The notes beneath the pieces were generated by a model. It did no database searches. It worked only from the letters and a program-made list of their open reading frames with translations, and had not been told where the DNA came from. A DNA stretch of 5,914 bases from Micavibrio aeruginosavorus. GTDB taxonomy: Bacteria > Pseudomonadota > Alphaproteobacteria > Micavibrionales > Micavibrionaceae. Made by a program: the position numbers and the translations under genes. The stretch is from assembly GCA_003240795.1 (NCBI GenBank), contig QFNK01000129.1, forward strand, positions 1-5,914, in the 5' to 3' direction. Of the stretch, positions 1-5,914 are shown piece by piece; within the stretch, counting starts at the first letter, position 1; every line of letters starts with the position of its first letter.

Positions 1-900
1 ATGGCTTTCACAGATATTCGCTTCGACCTCGTTTCCCATTTGCCTACCAAGGCCCAGCCCTATGCATTGCTGATGCGGCTGGACAGGCCGATCGGCTGGT
101 GGCTTTTGCTGCTGCCGGGCTGGTGGGCGATCGCGCAGGCGAGCGGCGGGATCAGCGGCATGACCGGCTGGGGCTTTTACATGATGGCGCTGTTCTTCAT
201 CGGGGCAATCGTCATGCGCGGGGCGGGATGCGTCGTAAACGATTTGTGGGACCGCGATCTGGACGCGCAGGTCGAACGGACGAGGGCGAGGCCGCTGGCG
301 TCCGGTGCGGTCAAACCCTGGCAGGCCATGATCTTTCTGTTCATCCTGTGCTTCATCGGGCTTTTGATTTTAGTGCAGACGTCCGCGCTGTCGTTCTGGA
401 TCGGGATGCTGTCGATGATATTCGTCGTGGCCTACCCCTACATGAAACGCATCACATGGTGGCCGCAGGCCTTTCTTGGCGTAACGTTCAATTTCGGCGT
501 GCTGATCGGCTGGGCGGCGATTACGGGTGATATCACCTACATCACCGCAATGATGTATATGGGCGCGTTTTTCTGGACGCTTGGCTACGATACGATCTAC
601 GCGCATCAGGACAAGGAAGACGACCAGATGGTGGGCATCAAATCCACCGCGCTTTTGTTCGGGGAGCGCAGCAAAAAAATGGTGGCAATATTTTATGCGG
701 CTTCGTGGACACTGCTGACCGGCACGGTGTTTTTGTCCACGGACAGTATCATGGCGCAGGGGCTGGTCCTGCTTCCCGGCGTGCATATGCTGCTGCAAAT
801 ACTGCTCTGGAAACCGGACAGTCAGGCGAGCAGCCTGCGCTGGTTCAAATCCAACCGTGATTGCGGATTGCTGTTTCTCCTCTGCTTTCTGGCATCGTAA
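1..900 (+). CDS. ubiA: 4-hydroxybenzoate polyprenyltransferase (UbiA), complete
   Basis: This 299-residue integral membrane enzyme attaches a polyprenyl chain to C3 of 4-hydroxybenzoate, the first membrane-bound step of ubiquinone synthesis. Two Asp-rich motifs, which in this family bind Mg2+ and the prenyl diphosphate, are intact: NDLWDRDLD at residues 80-88 followed by VERTRARPLASG (91-102), and YAHQDKEDD at 200-208 followed by VGIKSTALLFG (211-221). YAHQDKEDD is characteristic of UbiA and not of heme O synthase (CyoE) or MenA. About eight or nine hydrophobic segments are visible, roughly at 33-47, 57-75, 109-126, 129-147, 157-175, 181-195, 228-247, 254-270 and 288-298. The conserved C-terminal SNRDCGLL (284-291) is present and the length is normal. 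The ATG is the first base of the window, so its ribosome binding site is not visible; the N-terminal PYALLMRLDRPIGWW (20-34) matches the usual family beginning, which supports this start. No clear intrinsic terminator follows, so read-through into the next gene is possible. The prenyl chain length cannot be read from the sequence. Confidence 0.96.
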   Translation: MAFTDIRFDLVSHLPTKAQPYALLMRLDRPIGWWLLLLPGWWAIAQASGGISGMTGWGFYMMALFFIGAIVMRGAGCVVNDLWDRDLDAQVERTRARPLASGAVKPWQAMIFLFILCFIGLLILVQTSALSFWIGMLSMIFVVAYPYMKRITWWPQAFLGVTFNFGVLIGWAAITGDITYITAMMYMGAFFWTLGYDTIYAHQDKEDDQMVGIKSTALLFGERSKKMVAIFYAASWTLLTGTVFLSTDSIMAQGLVLLPGVHMLLQILLWKPDSQASSLRWFKSNRDCGLLFLLCFLAS

Positions 901-912
901 ATTAGAAAATTC

Positions 913-941
913 TTGAAATGCATATCAGATATGCTCTTAAT
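913..941 (+). promoter_or_regulatory. candidate sigma-70-type promoter for the 973 gene
   Basis: The spacer after ubiA is strikingly AT-rich (17 G+C in bases 901-960 by hand count). It contains TTGAAA at 913-918, which matches the -35 consensus at five of six positions. After exactly 17 bases comes CTTAAT at 936-941, matching the -10 consensus at four of six but lacking its first two bases. A start around 947-950 would leave a leader of about 25 bases before the ATG at 973. This is a weak pattern match in AT-rich DNA; the unknown gene could instead be transcribed by read-through from ubiA. Confidence 0.35.
920..934. repeat. perfect 6+3+6 inverted repeat, possible operator
   Basis: GCATAT (920-925), a CAG spacer (926-928) and ATATGC (929-934) form a perfect inverted repeat. 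It fills almost the entire gap between the candidate -35 and -10 elements, a position where a bound regulator could block or remodel promoter access. A six-base palindrome in AT-rich DNA can arise by chance, and no regulator gene is present in the window, so an operator role is inference. Confidence 0.35.
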
Positions 942-961
942 ACATAGTTTGAGCTATGTGT
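940..961 (+). promoter_or_regulatory. stem-loop abutting the ribosome binding site
   Basis: ACATAG (942-947) pairs perfectly with CTATGT (954-959) around a TTTGAG loop. The stem extends outward by a T-G wobble (941/960) and an A-T pair (940/961). Its 3' arm ends directly against the GAGG at 962-965, so folding in the mRNA might influence ribosome loading if transcription begins upstream of it. It is AT-rich and the run of four T (966-969) is not directly attached to the stem, so it is a poor intrinsic terminator for ubiA. The alternative reading is a second DNA operator half-site pair beside the 920-934 repeat. Confidence 0.35.
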
Positions 962-965
962 GAGG
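962..965 (+). promoter_or_regulatory. Shine-Dalgarno site for the 973 gene
   Basis: GAGG lies seven bases upstream of the ATG at 973, which is good spacing for ribosome binding. It supports that ATG over the next in-frame Met codon at 1015 (residue 15), which has no comparable purine-rich sequence in front of it. Confidence 0.7.
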
Positions 966-972
966 TTTTACG

Positions 973-1536
973 ATGATCAGTTTCAAACAGGAAGTTGCCG
1001 AAGTTCTTAATTCCATGCGCGAAGTCAGCGTCATTATGCATTACGGCGTGCATGACCATAACGATATCATTTCCCCCAATACCGTTTCTTTCCCGTCCAT
1101 TACCGACATGATCGACAAAAGCTGCATGAAGACCATGCGGCAATTGTGGCTGGATGCCCTGTCGCGCGGAAAGAATGACGATGAGGGCAAAATTCTGGAT
1201 GCCGGAACATCCATTGCGGACAAGTTTGAAAAAATGCTGACGGAGGCAATCAGTCCGCGTGAAAAGGATATGACGTCACAGTTTGTAAAAGCCGCGGCCT
1301 ATCCCGTGCCGTCCGCATATGCCGTGAAACTTCCGCTGCATTCCAAAGACCTGCGCCTTGAAATCATCAACACGCTTGTCCCGTTTCAGAAGACGCGTGA
1401 GATGCTCCTCCGCCTTGAAAAGACGCTGGAGGCGCCGATGCGGGCGTTGCAGATCGGTCACTCGCCGATCAACGATGTGGAAGCCTTGCGCGCGAGCGGC
1501 ACCGTCGTTAGCGGTGCCAAACTCATCTACAATTAA
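973..1536 (+). CDS. hypothetical protein, 187 residues, family not recognised
   Basis: I do not recognise this protein. It is probably real: it begins with an ATG behind a well-placed GAGG, fills the space between two confident genes, and stops just as the opposing gene stops. It has no signal peptide or hydrophobic membrane segment and is likely cytoplasmic. Acidic and basic residues are nearly balanced (24 D/E against 23 K/R by hand count), and there is one cysteine (C51). The N-terminal 1-20 looks like an amphipathic helix. A His-rich stretch, MHYGVHDHND (22-31), could in principle bind metal but matches no motif I know. Residues 127-160 (LRLEIIN to MRALQ) are probably helical, with regularly spaced Leu and Ile. 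The Gly/Ser-rich tail ends in GAKLIYN. Its G+C is lower than its neighbours over most of its length (about half, rising at the 3' end). It could be co-transcribed with ubiA or have its own promoter; nothing ties it to quinone metabolism beyond adjacency. Confidence 0.78.
   Translation: MISFKQEVAEVLNSMREVSVIMHYGVHDHNDIISPNTVSFPSITDMIDKSCMKTMRQLWLDALSRGKNDDEGKILDAGTSIADKFEKMLTEAISPREKDMTSQFVKAAAYPVPSAYAVKLPLHSKDLRLEIINTLVPFQKTREMLLRLEKTLEAPMRALQIGHSPINDVEALRASGTVVSGAKLIYN
1498..1518. repeat. GC-rich stem-loop at the convergent gene ends
   Basis: GGCACCG (1498-1504) and CGGTGCC (1512-1518) are perfect complements around a seven-base loop. On the minus strand the stem begins 15 bases beyond the glutamate dehydrogenase stop codon; on the plus strand it is inside the last codons of the unknown gene, 15 bases before its stop. 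Neither side is followed by a T tract, so it is not a classical intrinsic terminator. It could protect the 3' end of the dehydrogenase mRNA or act with Rho. Part of the symmetry follows from the coded repeat SGTVVSGA, so chance is possible. Confidence 0.4.
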
Positions 1537-4500
1537 TCGCCGTAAAGGCTGCGCAGTTTCTGCTCCGCGATGATCAGCATCGGCAGATCGACGGAGCCGG
1601 CCTTGCGGATGTCCGCGAAGAGAGGCTCGATCGCACGGGCGGATGCGCCGTGCGTTTCCAGCCATTGACCGACGATATTGTTGTCGTTCTTCGCTTCGGC
1701 TTTCTTGCCGGATGCTTTTTTCTTCACGGCCAGTGACGCGCCGACATCCTTGAGGATTCGTACGGTCAGGCCCGCTTGCGCGGCGTAGAAGTTGTCGACA
1801 ACGCTGTCGCGCGCCTCGGCCGACCAGCGGTCGTTCGCGGGCAGATATTCCGCATGCGTGCGGAGCCAGTCGAGATGGAAATGCTCGCCCGTTTCGAAGT
1901 AGATCTTCGCAATGACGAGAACGTCGGCTTTCTGCGCGGCGGCGATGCGGATGATGTCGCAGGCCGAAGACAGGATCGGCATCAGCGCGATGCGTTCCGC
2001 AAGCGCGGCGGGGAGGCCGTCGGATTCATAGGCGCGCGCCGTCTGTTTCGTCAGCGCCAGAAGACCCGGCGTCACGAAGCTTTCGTAATTGTCGCGCAGA
2101 CGCTTGATGCCGTCCTCGAACGCGGCGATGTCGCGGTTGATGTCGATGGCCTGCGGACGGGCGAGAAGCCATGCAACCGTGTGTTCCATCATATGCTCGA
2201 CCTCGCGGAAGGCCTTGAGCTGGACGACCGCGGGCACCTTGTTGTCGAGGGCTTCGATGCCGCTCCAGATCGAGCGGAGATCGAAAGACTCGCGCATGAT
2301 GATGTAGGCTTTTGCCACATCGGACGGCGACGCGTTGCTTTTCGCCATACGCTCACGCACGAAGGTCGGGCCCATGCGGTTCACAAGGCTGCTGGCCAGT
2401 GTCGTACAGATGATCTGGCGTTTCAGCTGGTGGCCCAGGATTTCCTTCGGATAATTGTCCGCCAGCTTTTTCGGGAAGTAACGCAGGAGGCGGCCTTCCA
2501 TCGCTTTGCTGTTCGGGATATCGGAATCCAGCAGGTCCCACGTAAACGCGATCTTGGCGTGCGCCTGAAGGATTGCGAGCTCCGGACGCGTCAGGCCGTG
2601 GCCCATGCGCAGGCGGCGTTCGATTTCCTCATCGGTCGGCAGGTTTTCCAGCTTGCGGTTCAGACCGACTTTGCGCTCCAGATCGGCTATCAGGGCGGCA
2701 TGCTCGCCGAGCGTGTCGGCGGCCTGCAGTTCCATCAGCGAGATCGCCTGTGACTGCTGGTAGTTGTTGCGGAGGACGTGGCTCGCGATATCGTCGGTCA
2801 TGGAGGCAAGCAGCTTGTTCCGCTTTGCCGTGTCCATGTTGTAGGCCTTGTTGCGCATGATGGCGTTCATCAGGATCTTGATGTTCACCTCATGGTCGGA
2901 GGAGTCCACGCCGCCGGAATTGTCGATGAAGTCGGCGTTCATCTTCACGCCGTGCATCGCGGCCTCGATACGGCCTTCCTGCGTTACACCCAGGTTCGCG
3001 CCTTCGCCGATGACCTTGCAGCGCAGTTCCTCACCGTTGATGCGGATTGCGTCGTTGGCCTTGTCGCCGACTTCGGCATGTGTTTCGTGCTTGGCTTTCA
3101 CATACGTGCCGATACCGCCGAACCACATCAGGTCGGTGCGGGTTTTCAGCATCGCGTTCATCAGTTCGCTCGGCGTGACGCGTTCGCGGCTGATGTCGAA
3201 GCGTTTCATGATCTCCGGCGTCAGTTGCAGGCTCTTCTCGCTGCGGGAGAAGATGCGGCCGCCCTTGGACAGGAGTTTCGTGTTGTATTCGTCCCAGCCC
3301 TTGACGCTCTCGAACAGGCGCTTGCGCTCTGCAAAGGTCGCTTTGATGTCCGGTTCCGGATCGCAGAAGATGTGCAGGTGGTTGAACGCACCGATCAGGC
3401 GAATATGTTCGGAGAGCAGCATGCCGTTCCCGAACACGTCGCCGCCCATGTCGCCGACGCCGACGACGTCGAACGGCTGTTTCTGTGTGTCGTGGTTCAG
3501 TTCGCGGAAGTGGCGCTTGACGGATTCCCATGCGCCGCGGGCGGTGATGCCCATCTTCTTGTGGTCGTAACCGGCCGATCCGCCGGATGCGAACGCATCG
3601 CCCAGCCAGTGGCCGTATTCGATGGAGAGCGCGTTGGCGATGTCGGAGAAGGTCGCCGTGCCTTTGTCGGCGGCGACGACGAGGTATGGATCATCCTGAT
3701 CACGGCGCACGACGTTGACCGGCGGCGTGATCTTGCTGCCCGCCTGATTGTCCGTGATATCCAGAAGGCCGCGGATGAAGGTTTTGTAGCACTCGATGCC
3801 TTCGGCCAGATAGGCAGGACGTCCGCCGTCTTTCGGCGGCTGTTTTACGACGAAACCGCCTTTCGCACCCATCGGGACGATGACGGAGTTTTTAACCTGC
3901 TGTGCTTTCAGAAGGCCGAGGACTTCGGTGCGGAAATCTTCGTGACGGTCAGACCAGCGCAGGCCGCCGCGTGAGATCATATCCATGCGGAGGTGCACGC
4001 CTTCGACGCGCGGGGAGTAGACCCAGATTTCGCGGAACGGGCGCGGCTGCGGCAGATCGTCGATCTTGGCCGGGTCGAGCTTGACAGAGAGGTAGGGCTT
4101 CGGATTGCCGTCCTTGTCCACCTGGAAGAAGTTTGTGCGAAGCGTCGCGTTCACGACGGCCGTCATGGAGCGCAGGATGCGGTCCTGATCGAGCGAGCTG
4201 ACGGATTCCATCGCATGGTCGATTTCGACCGCGTAACCGGCGGCCTGAACCTCGTTCTCGCCTTTCAGTTTCGGATCGAACAGGGCGATGAAGAGTTTCG
4301 CGATGCCACCCGTGATTTTCGGGTTGTCGGCCAGCGTGCTTTCGATGAATTCGCGGCTGTAATGAAGACCCGCCTGACGGAGGTAGCGGACATAGGCGCG
4401 CAGGATCGTGATCTCGCGCCAGTTCATTTTCGCGGTGACGACCAGCTTGTTCAGGCCGTCATTTTCCATCTGCTGGTTCCAGATTTTGGCGAACGCTTCT

Positions 4501-5914
4501 TCAAACACCGCCTTGATGTCGGCGATGGCGGGAAGCGGCGCGCCGTTTTCCGTCTGCATCAGCACGTCATGGATCCAGACCTTCTGGATCGTTTGCGCCG
4601 GATGCACTTCGAACGGCAGTTCGGCCATCACGCGCATGCCCATTTTTTCGAGCATCGGCAGGACTTCGGACAATGTGACAGGCTTGCCGGGGCTGAAAAT
4701 CTTCAGGCGGACATGCTGGTCGTCGCAGTCATGCGGGCGGTACAGGTCGAGCGCGAGGTTCTGGCCGTTCAGGGATTCCTCGATCTTGCGGATATCGTGG
4801 ATCGCCTGACGCGCTTCATAGTGTTCATGGTAGGACACAGGGAAGGCATGGCCGTATTTCTGGACCATCTTGCTGATGTAAACCTGATCGGAGATGGAGT
4901 TTTCCATCGCGTCGCGCAGGTGTTCGGCCCAGAGACGGCCGACATTCTCCAGTTTCTTCTCAATCTCCGCCGCGTCGTATTTCGGCATTTCCTTCAAGTG
5001 GTTCGTGTCGATCAGATAGATGACGCGCGCCAGCGGGGAGTCGTCCTGCGTGACCTGATAGCTTGTGCACTGGCCGCCAAGTTCGGATTCGAGAATGTTC
5101 TGGAGGCGCAAGCGCAGGCGCGTTTCATAACGGTCGCGCGGCACGTAGACAAGGCAGGAGATATAACGGCTGAACGGATCAGGGCGCATGTAGAGCGCGA
5201 TGCGCGGGCGTTCCTGCAGGCGCAGGATGCTGGTCGCATGTTCGTAGAGCAGGCCTTCGGAAATCTGCAGCACTTCGTCGCGCGGGTATTTTTCCAAGAT
5301 GTGGCGCAGGGCGCGGCGGTCGTGGCTGCCCGGCACAAATTGCGTGCGGTTGATGACGTTCTGGATTTTGACGCGCAGATACGGAATGTCCGCGACGCTT
5401 CTGGAATAGGTCACCGACGTGAACAGGCCGACGAAGAGCATTTCGCCCGTAACGTTTCCTTTTTTATCGAACGTCTTGACGGCGACGGCGTCCATCGGTA
5501 CGCGGCGGTGAACGGTGGAGCGGCGGTTGACCTTGGAAATCGTCAGCGGCGGTTGTCCGGCGCGGAGTTTTTGTTGCGGCTCCGACAGGCAGTTGCGCGC
5601 ATCGTTCAGGTAGACCGGCATGACTTCGTCACGCAGCAGACCGAGGCTTTCGCCTTCCACCGTTTCGCTAAGGAGTTTGCCCTTCTTGTCCGTGAATTTG
5701 TATTCGCGGTAGCCGAGGAAGGTGAAGTTGTTGTCGTAGAGATATTCGAGGAATGCCTGATATTCCTCGATCAGGAAGTCGTCGAATTTTGCGGGCGCGT
5801 TGCTCAGCTGGCGTTGTGCCTCGCGCAGTTTTTCGCGCATCGGCTGCCAGTCCTTGGTGGAATTGCGCACGTCGTCCATCACCTGGATCAGACCCATGCG
5901 CAGTTCCTCGATCT
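1533..5914 (-). CDS. gdhB: NAD-dependent glutamate dehydrogenase, large 180 kDa class, N-terminus cut by window edge
   Basis: This cytoplasmic enzyme oxidatively deaminates L-glutamate to 2-oxoglutarate and ammonium with NAD+, chiefly for glutamate catabolism. Counting from the Met codon at 5895-5897, 1,454 residues are visible. The frame stays open beyond that Met (preceded by IEELR), so it is internal; the family is about 1,600 residues, so roughly 150 are missing. In order: NNFTFLGYREY (56-66); an ACT-like regulatory region with RPDPFSRYISCLVYVPRDRY (238-257); the catalytic core with GGLRWSDRHEDFR (644-656) and PMGAKGG (675-681), where K679 matches the catalytic lysine of smaller dehydrogenases; RDQDDPYLVVAADKGTA (732-748), with D744 probably the catalytic aspartate; the NAD-binding GVGDMGGDVFGNG (813-825); GGIGTYVK (927-934); GEGANLGVTQEGR (964-976); and DNSGGVDSSDHEVN (992-1005). 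A helical C-terminal domain follows, with GLTRPEL (1101-1107) and LDWLR (about 1342-1346). A Lys-rich linker lies near 1390-1406. No frameshift or internal stop is seen. The gene is also called gdh2, or gdhZ in Caulobacter; the symbol is less certain than the function. Its promoter lies outside the window. Confidence 0.97.
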   Translation of the reverse strand, partial: IEELRMGLIQVMDDVRNSTKDWQPMREKLREAQRQLSNAPAKFDDFLIEEYQAFLEYLYDNNFTFLGYREYKFTDKKGKLLSETVEGESLGLLRDEVMPVYLNDARNCLSEPQQKLRAGQPPLTISKVNRRSTVHRRVPMDAVAVKTFDKKGNVTGEMLFVGLFTSVTYSRSVADIPYLRVKIQNVINRTQFVPGSHDRRALRHILEKYPRDEVLQISEGLLYEHATSILRLQERPRIALYMRPDPFSRYISCLVYVPRDRYETRLRLRLQNILESELGGQCTSYQVTQDDSPLARVIYLIDTNHLKEMPKYDAAEIEKKLENVGRLWAEHLRDAMENSISDQVYISKMVQKYGHAFPVSYHEHYEARQAIHDIRKIEESLNGQNLALDLYRPHDCDDQHVRLKIFSPGKPVTLSEVLPMLEKMGMRVMAELPFEVHPAQTIQKVWIHDVLMQTENGAPLPAIADIKAVFEEAFAKIWNQQMENDGLNKLVVTAKMNWREITILRAYVRYLRQAGLHYSREFIESTLADNPKITGGIAKLFIALFDPKLKGENEVQAAGYAVEIDHAMESVSSLDQDRILRSMTAVVNATLRTNFFQVDKDGNPKPYLSVKLDPAKIDDLPQPRPFREIWVYSPRVEGVHLRMDMISRGGLRWSDRHEDFRTEVLGLLKAQQVKNSVIVPMGAKGGFVVKQPPKDGGRPAYLAEGIECYKTFIRGLLDITDNQAGSKITPPVNVVRRDQDDPYLVVAADKGTATFSDIANALSIEYGHWLGDAFASGGSAGYDHKKMGITARGAWESVKRHFRELNHDTQKQPFDVVGVGDMGGDVFGNGMLLSEHIRLIGAFNHLHIFCDPEPDIKATFAERKRLFESVKGWDEYNTKLLSKGGRIFSRSEKSLQLTPEIMKRFDISRERVTPSELMNAMLKTRTDLMWFGGIGTYVKAKHETHAEVGDKANDAIRINGEELRCKVIGEGANLGVTQEGRIEAAMHGVKMNADFIDNSGGVDSSDHEVNIKILMNAIMRNKAYNMDTAKRNKLLASMTDDIASHVLRNNYQQSQAISLMELQAADTLGEHAALIADLERKVGLNRKLENLPTDEEIERRLRMGHGLTRPELAILQAHAKIAFTWDLLDSDIPNSKAMEGRLLRYFPKKLADNYPKEILGHQLKRQIICTTLASSLVNRMGPTFVRERMAKSNASPSDVAKAYIIMRESFDLRSIWSGIEALDNKVPAVVQLKAFREVEHMMEHTVAWLLARPQAIDINRDIAAFEDGIKRLRDNYESFVTPGLLALTKQTARAYESDGLPAALAERIALMPILSSACDIIRIAAAQKADVLVIAKIYFETGEHFHLDWLRTHAEYLPANDRWSAEARDSVVDNFYAAQAGLTVRILKDVGASLAVKKKASGKKAEAKNDNNIVGQWLETHGASARAIEPLFADIRKAGSVDLPMLIIAEQKLRSLYGD

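Noticed and set aside
99..530. Alternative plus-strand frame within ubiA, and a minus-strand frame at 370-798
   Set aside because: Both overlap the conserved UbiA frame completely; their translations are Arg/His/Gly-rich shadow peptides.
1..900. Heme O synthase (CyoE) or MenA identity for the first gene
   Set aside because: The second Asp-rich motif YAHQDKEDD and the flanking VERTRARPLASG are characteristic of UbiA.
904..913. Short AGAA-AA-TTCT palindrome just after the ubiA stop
   Set aside because: The four-base, A/T-dominated arms are too small to distinguish from chance, and it is not a plausible terminator.
937..1143. Minus-strand 68-codon frame across the spacer and the start of the unknown gene
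   Set aside because: It has no motif, and the opposite strand has a better start with a well-spaced Shine-Dalgarno.
1568..1582. CGATG / CATCG hairpin downstream of the unknown gene's stop as its terminator
   Set aside because: The stem is only five pairs, inside dehydrogenase codons, with no T tract after it.
1276..1665. Minus-strand 129-codon frame spanning the convergent junction
   Set aside because: It overlaps both real genes in other frames, with Arg-rich shadow composition.
1776..2753. Open plus-strand frame of about 325 codons opposite the C-terminal part of the dehydrogenase gene
   Set aside because: It has the same antisense-shadow character, with Arg/Asp-rich low-information translation and no recognisable motif or convincing start context.
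2778..3974. Open plus-strand frame of about 398 codons opposite the glutamate dehydrogenase gene
   Set aside because: It lies wholly antisense to well-conserved catalytic-core codons. Long antisense open frames are common in GC-rich coding DNA, and the translation is rich in Ala, Val, Asp and Arg and resembles no family I know.
5895..5897. Met codon as the true start of the glutamate dehydrogenase
   Set aside because: The frame remains open to the window edge, and the protein would lack roughly 150 N-terminal residues expected for the family.

Overview
The window holds three protein genes in a compact, ordinary-looking bacterial chromosome segment. The best fit is an alphaproteobacterium. 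The large gene encodes the ~1,600-residue, '180 kDa class' NAD-dependent glutamate dehydrogenase that is typical of Alphaproteobacteria and some other Proteobacteria, and the ubiA product has alphaproteobacterial-looking motifs. The two recognisable genes look moderately GC-rich, in the high 50s percent by eye. I cannot place the genus; a Micavibrio-like or environmental lineage is only a guess.

Layout: (1) 1-900, plus strand, ubiA, 4-hydroxybenzoate polyprenyltransferase of ubiquinone synthesis, complete and starting exactly at the window edge. (2) 901-972, a short AT-rich spacer with a candidate sigma-70-like promoter, two adjacent inverted repeats and a good Shine-Dalgarno sequence. (3) 973-1536, plus strand, an unrecognised 187-residue soluble protein. 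(4) 1533 to the right edge, minus strand, the NAD-glutamate dehydrogenase. It is complete at its C-terminus but its N-terminus lies beyond the window. Genes 3 and 4 converge and their stop codons overlap on a shared TTAA, with a GC-rich stem-loop just inside the 3' end of the unknown gene.

Functionally, UbiA feeds the respiratory quinone pool at the membrane, and the glutamate dehydrogenase converts glutamate to 2-oxoglutarate, making NADH that a quinone-linked respiratory chain can oxidise. That is a general metabolic link and not evidence of an operon, because the genes face each other. I found no mobile element, CRISPR array, tRNA or rRNA. The only plausible novelty is the unknown protein, its palindromic upstream region, and the overlapping convergent ends; I do not see a clear new system.
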